From: an uncultured Cocleimonas sp.
Lineage (GTDB): Bacteria > Pseudomonadota > Gammaproteobacteria > Thiotrichales > Thiotrichaceae
Assembly (NCBI RefSeq): GCF_947495625.1
Contig: NZ_CANLZW010000020.1
Coordinates: 21,981-85,980, forward strand
Reading direction: 5' to 3'
DNA: 64,000 nucleotides
A program made the position numbers and the translations under genes. Positions 44,686-52,915 of this stretch are shown here, piece after piece. A model generated the notes under the pieces. It searched no databases. It was not told the origin of the DNA and saw only the letters and a list, made by a program, of their open reading frames with translations. Every line of letters begins with the position of its first letter. Within the stretch, counting starts at the first letter, position 1.

Positions 44686-44895
44686 CTAAATTACCTGCTT
44701 ATTCCTTAAGTCTATCTTGTAAAATGCTCGATTAAATATGTCATCAAGAAACTCTGATAAGACATCTAAAAATACATTAACAATTCATGTCGTGATGTAA
44801 ATACTGATATTGTTCTGTAATAGATCCATTTTTAACGTGTTATTTAATAGTAGTTCAAATTAAAAAAAGTCCAAATTAAAAGTAGACCAAAAACC

Positions 44896-46605
44896 ATGCC
44901 CTCGCAAACCCATATACCAGGTAAAGATGCTGCACTAGAAGATTCTATTGCTTCCATGCAGAAAAAGCTGGAAGCGTTAGACTTTCATATTACCGAACAA
45001 TCCTGGTTGCATCCTGTTGCTAATATCTGGTCTGTAGATATTCGCGAGCGGGATTGTCCATTGTTATTTAGCAATGGCAAAGGCACTTCTAAAAAAGCAG
45101 CATTAGCCAGTGCCTTGGGGGAGTTCTTCGAACGCCTTTCAACCCATTATTTTTGGGCAGACTTCTATCTTGGGGATGAAATTGCTAATAGCAAATTTGT
45201 GCACTATAAACAGGAAAAATGGTTCGACACTAATAGTCATGGTTCGTGGCCAGAAGGTGTGCTTAACGATGAGCTACAAGACTTTTACAATCCAGATGGT
45301 GAGTTACAGGCAAATAAGCTGATTGATGCAAATTCAGCCAATCCTGAAAGAGGGCTGTGTTGTCTGCCTTATGTTTGTCAAAGCACGCAAGAGCCGGTCT
45401 ATTTTCCTCTAAATATCATCGACAATCTTTATGTCAGTAATGGCATGTCTTCGGGAAATACGCCAGAAGAAGCCAGAGTGCAGGCATTATCTGAAATATT
45501 CGAACGTTTTGTGAAATTTAAAATTATTGCTGAAGGGATTTCACTTCCTGATATTCCCAGTAGCGTAATTGCCCGATATCCAGACATACAAGAAACTATC
45601 AAGGAAATGGAGCAGGCTGGTTATCCGCTTCTGGTCCAAGATGCCTCCTTGGGCGGTAAATACCCAGTGATAGCTGTGACACTGCTAAACCCTGAAGATC
45701 AGGGAGTGGTTGCCAGTTTTGGTGCGCATCCACTATTCGAAGTGGCATTAGAGTGTGCTTTAACCGAGCTACTTCAAGGGCGTGGATTAGATAAGCTAAA
45801 TGGTTTTGCTGAAGCGGGTTTTGATATGGATGAAGTCGCGAGTCCACAAAATTTAGAAACACACTTTATCGATTCCAGCGGAATTATGAGTTGGAATTTT
45901 TTGCAGAATAAGCCAGATTATGAATTTGTTGATTGGGGGATTCATCAAAACGCTGATGATAGTAGCAACACAGCAAAAGAATTTGAAGATCTTTGCGATC
46001 GTGTTCATCAGGAAGGTAACGATATTTATATCGCTGATTTCCAACAGTTAGGTATGTATAGCTGCCGTATCCTGGTGCCGGGTATGTCTGAAATATATCA
46101 GGCAGAAGATCTGGTCTGGGAAAATAATAATGCCGGAATCGAAGTTCGTAATGCCATTCTGAAACAAAATAAAACAGCAGCAGAGTGTGAAGCACTAATA
46201 GAAGAAATCGAAGATTTGAATCTGGATGATCATCACTCTGTAGCAGCATTGCTGGGTCTGCCACCTGATGAAGGCAGTATTTTCGCAGACCTGCGTTTGG
46301 CAGAACTAATTACATTGCTGGCTCTCAAAGTTCAGGATAACGAGCGTATCCAGGAAGGTTGTGAATGGTTGCTGCACTACAAACAGATTAATCCGAGGCG
46401 TTTAAAAGTTTACCAATGCATCAATACCTTATTGCAATTAGACGGAATGGTTAATTATGCAGATTCATTAGCCAAACTTTACGGTAAAGCGGTGATGAAT
46501 GATGCGCTAGCCTTGATTGATGGTGAAGATATCTTTCCTTTGCATAGTGACTGGAAAATGCATGATTTATTGATTGAAGCTTATCGCAAGGTGCATGTTG
46601 ATTAA
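44896..46605 (+). CDS. ycaO: YcaO-type protein (RimO accessory factor)
   Basis: 569 residues, close to E. coli YcaO (586). YcaO ATP-binding elements are GKGTSKKAALASALGEFFERL and GNTPEEARVQALSEIFERFVKFKII, followed by the C-terminal TPR-like half. E. coli YcaO helps RimO methylthiolate ribosomal protein S12. No azole-peptide partner genes nearby, so a peptide-natural-product role is unlikely. Confidence 0.93.
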   Translation: MPSQTHIPGKDAALEDSIASMQKKLEALDFHITEQSWLHPVANIWSVDIRERDCPLLFSNGKGTSKKAALASALGEFFERLSTHYFWADFYLGDEIANSKFVHYKQEKWFDTNSHGSWPEGVLNDELQDFYNPDGELQANKLIDANSANPERGLCCLPYVCQSTQEPVYFPLNIIDNLYVSNGMSSGNTPEEARVQALSEIFERFVKFKIIAEGISLPDIPSSVIARYPDIQETIKEMEQAGYPLLVQDASLGGKYPVIAVTLLNPEDQGVVASFGAHPLFEVALECALTELLQGRGLDKLNGFAEAGFDMDEVASPQNLETHFIDSSGIMSWNFLQNKPDYEFVDWGIHQNADDSSNTAKEFEDLCDRVHQEGNDIYIADFQQLGMYSCRILVPGMSEIYQAEDLVWENNNAGIEVRNAILKQNKTAAECEALIEEIEDLNLDDHHSVAALLGLPPDEGSIFADLRLAELITLLALKVQDNERIQEGCEWLLHYKQINPRRLKVYQCINTLLQLDGMVNYADSLAKLYGKAVMNDALALIDGEDIFPLHSDWKMHDLLIEAYRKVHVD

Positions 46606-46616
46606 GTGTTAAAACA

Positions 46617-46642
46617 CACCCCCCTACTTTTAGGGCTTTTTT
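46617..46642 (+). repeat. Dispersed repeat, single copy (exact core)
   Basis: Exact core, then TTTTAGGGC and T6. A CCCTA/TAGGG stem can form. It lies 11 bases after the ycaO stop, well placed as its terminator. Confidence 0.9.
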
Positions 46643-46783
46643 CGTGTGTTTTTGTGATCATCTATTACGAACACTTCAATCAGAAAGAGTGAATACCCAA
46701 CCTTGTTCATTATTGGTAAAGTCATTTCTCAGCACTAAATACATTATTTAATGCAATACTTAGTAGATAGAAGGGGTATGAAA

Positions 46784-47437
46784 ATGAGCGACTTAGAACT
46801 AGTCATCGGTAATAAAAATTATTCCACATGGTCTTTGCGTCCGTGGTTTTTCTTAAAGAACCTGGATATCGAATTCAAAGAAAAAATGGTATTTCTGTTT
46901 GAAGATGATACCAATGAAATTCTAAGTCCCTATTTTTCTAACGATAAAGTGCCTGTGTTGCTTGATGAGGATCTACAAGTCTGGGATACCCTGGCAATCA
47001 TTGAATATGCAGCGGATAAATTTCCAGAGAAAAATGGCTGGCCTGCAGATCTGAAAGCCAGAGCAATTGCAAGATCAGCTGCTGCAGAAATGCATTCGAG
47101 TTTTATGGCAATAAGAAATGCATTGCCAATGAATCTTAGAAAACACTTTCCTGATTATCCAATCGATGACGATGTCAAAGCGGACATTCAGCGTATTTTT
47201 GCGTTATGGGATTATTGTAAACAACATGCCAGCGTAAAAGGCCCATGGTTAATGGGGGAATTTAGTGGCGTTGATGCGATGTATGCGCCAGTCGTGATGC
47301 GCTTAATCGGTTATGATGTAAAGCTTTCAGGGTTTGCCGCAGAGTACGCAGACTTCATATTGAACAATCAGCATATGCAAGATTGGATCGCTGACGGTAA
47401 ACAGGAAACGCAAATCATCACTTCAGATGAAGTTTAA
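46784..47437 (+). CDS. Glutathione S-transferase family protein
   Basis: 217 residues from the ATG at 46784, 8 bases after AGAAGGGG; an ATG at 46778 is too close. The N-terminal thioredoxin-like domain begins LVIGNKNYSTWSLRPWFFL (catalytic Ser/Thr region) and includes KVPVLLDEDLQVWDTLAIIEYAADKFP. A helical C-terminal domain follows. Substrate unknown. Confidence 0.9.
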   Translation: MSDLELVIGNKNYSTWSLRPWFFLKNLDIEFKEKMVFLFEDDTNEILSPYFSNDKVPVLLDEDLQVWDTLAIIEYAADKFPEKNGWPADLKARAIARSAAAEMHSSFMAIRNALPMNLRKHFPDYPIDDDVKADIQRIFALWDYCKQHASVKGPWLMGEFSGVDAMYAPVVMRLIGYDVKLSGFAAEYADFILNNQHMQDWIADGKQETQIITSDEV

Positions 47438-47442
47438 TCGTA

Positions 47443-47470
47443 TAAAAAGTGGTTGAAAGTAGGGGGGTGT
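47443..47470 (-). repeat. Dispersed repeat, minus copy (exact core)
   Basis: A5 GTGGTTGAAAGTA then GGGGGGTGTC. It lies between the GST gene and the regulator gene and ends just before a TATACT hexamer, so it abuts the likely promoter of the LysR gene. Confidence 0.88.
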
Positions 47471-47507
47471 CCTATACTCCATTGAATTAATTCATTATTA
47501 GTAATTC

Positions 47508-48461
47508 ATGCCGACACCGCACCTCCCACCTTTAAACGCTTTAAGAACCTTCGAGGCAGTAGCCCGTCTTAAAAGCTTTACTAAAGCAGCGAATGAGCTG
47601 TACGTTACTAGAGCAGCGGTAAGTCACCAAATTAAAAACCTTGAAGACTATCTGGGCTTTCAGTTAATAAAACGTCAAACCCGATCTATTTCTTTGACGC
47701 CAGCGGCTGAGGCGGCATTACCAAAGCTTCGTGAAGGCTTTAATAATCTATCGGATGCAGTGCATCTGATGAGTTCTCACCAGTCGAATGAGAATATCAA
47801 TGTTTGGATGGCACCCTCATTTGCATCGAAATGGTTAGTGCCTCGTTTGCATAGTTTCTCCTTGAAGTACCCAGAAATTGATATGCAGATTAGTGGAAAT
47901 ACCGGTTTGGTCGACACAGCAGAACACGGCAATGTGTCTATGGAAGAAGTATTCCGCTCGAATAATGTGGATGTGGCGATACGATTTGGCTCAGGAAATT
48001 ATGCCGGTTGTGTAGTGCATAAACTCTTCTCAGTTAAAGCGATACCATTGTGTAGTCCTGAGTTGTTAAATAATCCTGAAAAGCCACTGAAAACTCCGGA
48101 AGACCTTAAATACCATACGCTGTTACACGATAATACCGACTATAAAGGCCGTCCCGAATGGGAAGCCTGGTTGAAACACGCAGGAGTTACCGGGGTAAAA
48201 GTAGATCGAGGCTTGCGTTTTAATCATATATCACTCGCAATGGATGCAGCCATCGATGGTCAGGGTGTTCTAATGGGTATTGAAACACTGGCTAGAAGCG
48301 ACATAGAAGCCGGTCGGCTTTGCCAACCCTTTGATTTAAGTTTGCCGTTGAAGCGTTCTTATTACGTCATTCGACCCGAAGCAATGGATTCTAACCGTCA
48401 TGCGGTGGATGCTTTTATCGAATGGATAATCGAAGAAGCCAAAAACGATCAAATAATCTAA
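47508..48461 (+). CDS. LysR-type regulator, GcvA-like
   Basis: 317 residues. HTH at about 10-70 (LNALRTFEAVARLKSFTKAANELYVTRAAVSHQIKNLEDYLG). Substrate-binding domain typical of the GcvA group with MAPSFASKWLVPRL, HNDTD-like loop and GQGVLMGIETLARSDIEAGRL. Its target is unknown; the neighbouring GST gene or the duplicated cassette downstream are candidates. Confidence 0.9.
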   Translation: MPTPHLPPLNALRTFEAVARLKSFTKAANELYVTRAAVSHQIKNLEDYLGFQLIKRQTRSISLTPAAEAALPKLREGFNNLSDAVHLMSSHQSNENINVWMAPSFASKWLVPRLHSFSLKYPEIDMQISGNTGLVDTAEHGNVSMEEVFRSNNVDVAIRFGSGNYAGCVVHKLFSVKAIPLCSPELLNNPEKPLKTPEDLKYHTLLHDNTDYKGRPEWEAWLKHAGVTGVKVDRGLRFNHISLAMDAAIDGQGVLMGIETLARSDIEAGRLCQPFDLSLPLKRSYYVIRPEAMDSNRHAVDAFIEWIIEEAKNDQII

Positions 48462-48590
48462 ACGTTTTCACTGCTATTTAAGATAGTCATCCGCAATATT
48501 CGTAAGCTACTAATTTTCAGTAGAATCTTCATTTGTTCATTCTCGAACAATAGCTAAAAAGCAGTAATTAAATCTACTATAAAAATTATG
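48462..48590. other. Intergenic stretch without visible feature
   Basis: AT-rich sequence after the LysR gene; I see no ORF, terminator or repeat copy before the palindrome at 48591. Confidence 0.6.
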
Positions 48591-48657
48591 GGTTAGTAAA
48601 ACTAACCATATGGTTGATTTTAAGTCTCTTGTGGAAAAGCTTTCAGAACTCTAATAT
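48591..48657 (+). promoter_or_regulatory. Palindrome plus promoter, cassette copy 1
   Basis: GGTTAGTAAAACTAACC (48591-48607, perfect 7-bp arms) followed by TTGTGG (48629) and TAATAT (48652) with a 17-bp spacer. Closely matches copy 2 at 48884-48950. Confidence 0.7.
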
Positions 48658-48659
48658 TA

Positions 48660-48856
48660 ACTCATCGGACGACAAGCAAGCTTGTTCAGAAGATCAAACT
48701 GATGAGAATGTATTAGATCAAGAAAAATTATTTTCGACTCCTAATATTAAATCAGTAAACAAAATTTTCAATTAGGCAGTATATTTTTTAACTGCGTAAT
48801 TAATACCATCTCCTCCTTGGACCGTGAAACATTGTGTTGTTTCGCGGTTTTTTTTG
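48660..48856 (+). ncRNA. Candidate structured small RNA or decayed DUF1127 gene copy
   Basis: Between promoter copy 1 and terminator copy 1, about 190 bases without a credible ORF. It contains CTCATC/GATGAG closing an ACAAGC-AA-GCTTGT hairpin, a GCAGT/ACTGC hairpin, and then the terminator. Its flanks duplicate those of the DUF1127 gene. Confidence 0.45.
48821..48855 (+). terminator. Intrinsic terminator, cassette copy 1
   Basis: ACCGTGAAAC pairs with GTTTCGCGGT around the loop ATTGTGTT, followed by T8. The loop is identical to that of copy 2. Confidence 0.92.
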
Positions 48857-48883
48857 TCTAAAATTTGTCAAAGCAAGCTAATT

Positions 48884-48950
48884 GGTTACTAAAACTAACC
48901 AGTACGTTGATTTTAAGTCGCTTGCGAAGAATATGCGAAACCCCTAATAT
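48884..48950 (+). promoter_or_regulatory. Palindrome plus promoter, cassette copy 2
   Basis: GGTTACTAAAACTAACC (48884-48900), then TTGCGA (48922) and TAATAT (48945), spacer 17 bp. Drives the DUF1127 gene at 49021. Confidence 0.72.
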
Positions 48951-49020
48951 TCAATTGTCGAAGGGTAAAAAGCCTTTCTTATTCAAAAAACCAATAAATA
49001 AAAGATAAAGGTATATAGAG

Positions 49021-49287
49021 ATGAGCTTCAAGAATGTATTAAAAAGTATCAATGAATCATTCAAGTTATCTGGGTATGCTCGAACAGCACAAGAATTAAA
49101 CTTGCTTTCTAACGAGCAACTAGAAGACCTTGGTATTTCAAGAGAGCTTTTGAAACTTGGTGCAAGTGGCTATCCATGGCGCACAGAAATTGCAAAAGTA
49201 ATTCCTGATAATGTATCGCAAATTAAGCCAGCGACATCATCAGTAGACCAAACAACAGTTATGTCGAAAACGCCAAAAGCGGCATAA
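49021..49287 (+). CDS. DUF1127 family small protein
   Basis: 88 residues. The DUF1127 motif is LLSNEQLEDLGISRELLKLGASGYPWR, near residues 27-53. DUF1127 proteins are small, often RNA-binding or regulatory, tied to phosphate, nitrogen or stress responses in other proteobacteria. The tail (about 55-88) is polar and disordered. Flanked by its own promoter module and terminator, both duplicated just upstream. Confidence 0.88.
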   Translation: MSFKNVLKSINESFKLSGYARTAQELNLLSNEQLEDLGISRELLKLGASGYPWRTEIAKVIPDNVSQIKPATSSVDQTTVMSKTPKAA

Positions 49288-49309
49288 CTAAAACCGACTC
49301 CTCCTTGAG

Positions 49310-49344
49310 CCGCGGGGCATTGTGTTGCTTCGCGGTTTTTTTTT
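49310..49344 (+). terminator. Intrinsic terminator, cassette copy 2
   Basis: CCGCGGGGC pairs with GCTTCGCGG around ATTGTGTT, followed by T9. Confidence 0.92.
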
Positions 49345-49391
49345 GCCTATAACTATTGTCTAACAACTAAGCTCCAAAATATTCTTGATCG

Positions 49392-50411
49392 TTAGTCGCA
49401 ATAGGCATTTATTGATGCTCTCGTATTCGCGCCAACAATTCCATCTGGTGTCAGTCCTTTAATAATCTGATAACTGATTACCGCAAGTTTCGTGTTTGAT
49501 CCAAAAATCCCATCCGCTGTTCCAGCTCCCAAGCCCAACTCATTAAGAAATCGTTGTAATTCAGCTACCTGAAATACGCCGTTTACGCCATCGCGTCTAT
49601 TGATTCTTAAATATTGAGAAATCGTATTGTTTCTAAAATGCCTTAAAGCACAAGGTGCTCCCGGTGTAGGTTCAATCGGTGGAGTAGGGCCAGGGTTTGG
49701 CGCAGCTCCCGTGAAATCGGTTTGCATTGCGGATAAATAAGGCAATGCTTGAAGCCTTCGCCCCACCACATCAGCGACTATCGTATCAAACGTTGTTTTT
49801 TTAATAGAGCCGCTGGTTAATTCAACAGAATGCACAAACAAAGCTGCGGATAAATTGGCTGCATTGCGTTGCTGGATAAAATCATACGCCGCATTCACCG
49901 AATTGATATTCATTACCGGCGTATTTAGCGGATTATCTGCTGACGCGTCAGACCACGTGCTGATAATGCCTCTTGCATAAATAATGCCCGAATAGCTAAT
50001 GCCATTCTCTGGCCCCGCATTACTGCCATGATAGGACATTATTCTGGGCTCAGCTCCAGTGATATCCGCGATCACATCTTTAATCTTATCCAGATTATTA
50101 CTTTGATTCGCCTGACTATTGCCACGGGTAAGTGCATGCGCGCCAAGTGACACAAGATTATGATCAAGATCGTAAATACTTTGCGCAATTCTTTTTTCGG
50201 CAGGACAAAAATTGAGCGGATCAGAACATTGGATAAAAATAGTAACCGGTATCTGTTTACTCACTAAATGTTTCACAACATCGAAGGTGCTGTAAATTCC
50301 CGGGCCACCTTCGTGTAAATGGTCGATGGTGAACACAACTTTGTCGAGAAAGGGTGAATTAGCAGCATGTAGATACTGCTGCATAACAAAAGAAGGATTA
50401 TACGTTGGCAT
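49392..50411 (-). CDS. Polysaccharide deacetylase-like protein with peptidoglycan-binding domain
   Basis: 339 residues from the ATG at 50411 (GAGGA upstream). Residues about 10-225 resemble the NodB/polysaccharide deacetylase barrel (VVFTIDHLHEGGPGIYSTFDVVKHLVSKQIPVTIFIQ; LGAHALTRGN; SYHGSN), though the usual TFDDG reads TIDHL, so metal binding is uncertain. A Pro-rich linker and a PG_binding_1 domain (about 275-339; LQRFLNELGLGAGTADGIFGSNTKLAVISYQ) follow. No signal peptide is visible, odd for a wall-acting protein. Confidence 0.72.
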   Translation of the reverse strand: MPTYNPSFVMQQYLHAANSPFLDKVVFTIDHLHEGGPGIYSTFDVVKHLVSKQIPVTIFIQCSDPLNFCPAEKRIAQSIYDLDHNLVSLGAHALTRGNSQANQSNNLDKIKDVIADITGAEPRIMSYHGSNAGPENGISYSGIIYARGIISTWSDASADNPLNTPVMNINSVNAAYDFIQQRNAANLSAALFVHSVELTSGSIKKTTFDTIVADVVGRRLQALPYLSAMQTDFTGAAPNPGPTPPIEPTPGAPCALRHFRNNTISQYLRINRRDGVNGVFQVAELQRFLNELGLGAGTADGIFGSNTKLAVISYQIIKGLTPDGIVGANTRASINAYCD

Positions 50412-50523
50412 GTTTCCTCGCTTTAGGTCATGAGACCTGTATTTTTTAACAATATGGCATAACAAATGCTGTTGGAATTGTTAGTGTTGATCGTAAAGTG
50501 TAAATCAAGTATTGAGAAAATCT

Positions 50524-50539
50524 TGTGACAAAAGTCACA
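50524..50539. promoter_or_regulatory. CRP-like palindrome
   Basis: TGTGA-CAAAAG-TCACA is a perfect match to the CRP half-sites with 6-base spacing, extended to an 8-bp arm (CTTGTGAC/GTCACAAG). It lies about 44 bases upstream of the likely start site set by TATAAT at 50564-50569, close to a class II activator position for the gene at 50596. Confidence 0.7.
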
Positions 50540-50595
50540 AGCTCACTTTTCAATACTTTTTTATATAATGTTTAGAAATCAAACTATCATTAGGC

Positions 50596-51621
50596 ATGAA
50601 TAACATATTAGACAAATTCCCACGTAAACAAATCGTCCATGCGCCAACGCCTTTAGAGCACATGCCTAATTTGAGTAAACACTTTGGAGATTACAATTTA
50701 TACGTAAAACGTGATGATTGTACGGGCCTGGGAATGGGTGGAAATAAAGCCCGTCAGCTAGAATTTTATTTTGGTGAAGCGCTGGCCCAAGGTTGCGACA
50801 CGATATTAATTACAGGTGCCGTACAATCAAACTATATGCGTATGGCCGCAGCTTTTGCGCGTAAATGTGGAATGGATTGTCATCTTCAACTAGAAGATAG
50901 AGTGCCTGATAAGCCTGCTGAGTATCACAATTCTGGCAATGTCACTTTATACAAAGTGTATGGCGCAACCTTACATCATTATCCTGACGGTGAAGATGAA
51001 GAAGGCGCGGACAGACAGCTAAAAGAAATTGCAGATTCATTGGTGAATCGAGGCAAGAAGCCTTATATCATTCCACTGACTCTTTCTGAAAAGCCTAAAG
51101 GTGCATTAGGCTATGTTGCTGCTGCCTTTGAGCTAGATCAGCAATTTAAAGAGCAAAACCTAAATCCCGCAGCAATGATTGTTGCATCCGGAAGTTCATA
51201 TACGCATACAGGTTTATTAACGGGGTTGAGATTGGTAGATAACCAAGTACCAGTGATTGGCGCCTGCGTGCGACGAGACGCAGTACAGCAGAAGGCTCGA
51301 GTCCATCAATGCGCGCAATATCTTTGCAATAATTTATTAGACACTAACGGCGATTTAAAAACCTTGATCGATGATGCCGATGTGCTTGTTGAGGATTTTT
51401 GCCTCGATGGAGGCTACGGCAAAATTACAGATCAAACCAAAAATGCCATTCAACTGTTGGCGCATAACGAAGGTTTATTGTCTGATCCCGTGTATTCAGG
51501 AAAAGCTTTCGCCTGCGCGTTTGGCTTAATTGAGCAAGGTCGTTTTCAACAAGGCGATGATATTGTGATTATTCACACTGGCGGCACCCCCGCTCTTTTC
51601 GCTTACAACTCTATATTTTAA
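50596..51621 (+). CDS. D-cysteine desulfhydrase / L-cysteate sulfo-lyase family PLP enzyme
   Basis: 341 residues, fold type II. PLP Lys 51 in MGGNKARQLEF; GAVQSNYMRMAA; ASGSSYTHTGLLTGL; IHTGGTPALFAY at the end. The family includes D-cysteine desulfhydrase, ACC deaminase and the cysteate sulfo-lyase CuyA. The stretch HYPDGEDEEGADR is more CuyA-like, but this cannot be settled by eye. A CRP-like site precedes it. Confidence 0.8.
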   Translation: MNNILDKFPRKQIVHAPTPLEHMPNLSKHFGDYNLYVKRDDCTGLGMGGNKARQLEFYFGEALAQGCDTILITGAVQSNYMRMAAAFARKCGMDCHLQLEDRVPDKPAEYHNSGNVTLYKVYGATLHHYPDGEDEEGADRQLKEIADSLVNRGKKPYIIPLTLSEKPKGALGYVAAAFELDQQFKEQNLNPAAMIVASGSSYTHTGLLTGLRLVDNQVPVIGACVRRDAVQQKARVHQCAQYLCNNLLDTNGDLKTLIDDADVLVEDFCLDGGYGKITDQTKNAIQLLAHNEGLLSDPVYSGKAFACAFGLIEQGRFQQGDDIVIIHTGGTPALFAYNSIF

Positions 51622-51666
51622 AAAAGGTCTATAACTAGGGGGCAAGCAGTTATTTCGTAATGGTTT

Positions 51667-52743
51667 TTACGAAATAAGCTTCCAGTGACAGTGTTCACCA
51701 GCACGTAATGGTATGAGGTTTTCGTCTCCCATCGCAAGTGATTCAGGGACTTCCCAGGTTTCTTTGCTCAGCTCTATGGTGCCTGAGTTTCTCGGTAATC
51801 CATAAAAATCAGGGCCATAAAAACTCGCAAATGCTTCTAGTTTATCCAAGGCATCTGCTTTATCAAACGCTTCTGTATAAAGCTCCATCGCGTGTAATGC
51901 GGTATACATTCCTGCACAGCCACAGGCGGTTTCTTTCGCAGATTGTGTGTGGGGCGCGCTGTCTGTGCCGAGGAAAAATTTAGGGCTGCCACTTATTGCT
52001 GCTTTTACCAAGGCTTGTCGATGTGTTTCGCGTTTTAAAATAGGCAGGCAATAATGATGAGGACGAATGCCTCCGGTGAAAATATCATTACGATTCATCA
52101 GTAGGTGATGCGCCGTAATCGTTGCACCGATATTATCCGGGGCACTACTTACAAACTCCACTGCGTTACTGGTGGTGATGTGCTCCAGTACTACTTTTAG
52201 CGTTGGGAATTTAGCTATTAACGGTTTTAAAATGGTATCTATAAACACCTGTTCGCGATCGAATATATCAATCGCAGGGTCGGTCACTTCACCGTGTACC
52301 AGTAATAATATTCCGGCTTCCTGCATCGCTTCTAACGCAGGATAAATATTTTTCAGATCGCTGACGCCTTTGTCTGAATTGGTGGTAGCACCTGCAGGAT
52401 AAAGTTTCAGTGCATGGATAAAACCACTTTCTTTGGCTTCGCGAATCGTTTCGGCTGTTGTGTTATCGGTTAAGTACAACGTCATTAATGGTTCGAAATC
52501 AGAATCAGGCACCGCCGCTAAAATCTCTTCACGGTATGCTTTTGCGTGCGCAACGGTTGTGACTGGGTTCGCAAGGTTCGGCATGATAATCGCGCGCTTG
52601 AATTGCTTGGCGGTATCAGGAACAACGCTTTTTAATGCTGTACCTTCGCGAACGTGGAGGTGCCAATCGTCTGGTCGTGTAATGATCATGTTATTCCTGA
52701 ATTTATCTAATTGAGGGGTGGAGTTGGCTTCTGCCATGTCCAT
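51667..52743 (-). CDS. pyrC: Dihydroorotase, class II (active)
   Basis: 358 residues. Metal ligands His 28 and His 30 ([10 protein letters not shown]), carbamylated Lys 113 ([13 protein letters not shown]), then LEHITT and GTDSAPH. Converts carbamoyl aspartate to dihydroorotate. It supplies the activity missing from PyrC' at 40309-41592. An N-terminal extension of about 18 residues precedes the usual start; Met 3 or Met 19 are alternatives. Confidence 0.95.
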   Translation of the reverse strand: MDMAEANSTPQLDKFRNNMIITRPDDWHLHVREGTALKSVVPDTAKQFKRAIIMPNLANPVTTVAHAKAYREEILAAVPDSDFEPLMTLYLTDNTTAETIREAKESGFIHALKLYPAGATTNSDKGVSDLKNIYPALEAMQEAGILLLVHGEVTDPAIDIFDREQVFIDTILKPLIAKFPTLKVVLEHITTSNAVEFVSSAPDNIGATITAHHLLMNRNDIFTGGIRPHHYCLPILKRETHRQALVKAAISGSPKFFLGTDSAPHTQSAKETACGCAGMYTALHAMELYTEAFDKADALDKLEAFASFYGPDFYGLPRNSGTIELSKETWEVPESLAMGDENLIPLRAGEHCHWKLIS

Positions 52744-52809
52744 TTAATGATTCGATTCTAGAGTATGCGAATCGGGAATAAAAGAGGGGAATTAAAGAGA
52801 GTGTTATGA

Positions 52810-52877
52810 CACCCCTCTACTTATAGGCACTTTTTTATAGTCACGTTTAAAAATGTGGCTATAAGTAGGGGGGTGAC
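52810..52877. repeat. Inverted pair of the dispersed repeat
   Basis: Plus copy 52810-52836 (one core change, CACCCCTCTAC) and minus copy 52849-52877 (exact core). T-runs face inward. Placed after ggt (minus) and before pyrC (minus). Confidence 0.93.
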
Positions 52878-52915
52878 AGTTAATTATTTACATATTTGTT
52901 GAGTTAATATTGAGG

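Noticed and set aside
44896..46605. YcaO gene as part of an azole-peptide (RiPP) cluster
   Set aside because: Length and organisation match E. coli YcaO; no precursor, dehydrogenase or partner gene nearby.
51650..51677. Hairpin TTATTTCGTAA/TTACGAAATAA at the pyrC stop as a terminator
   Set aside because: The stem is good but no T-run follows on either strand and it overlaps the last codons; left unannotated.
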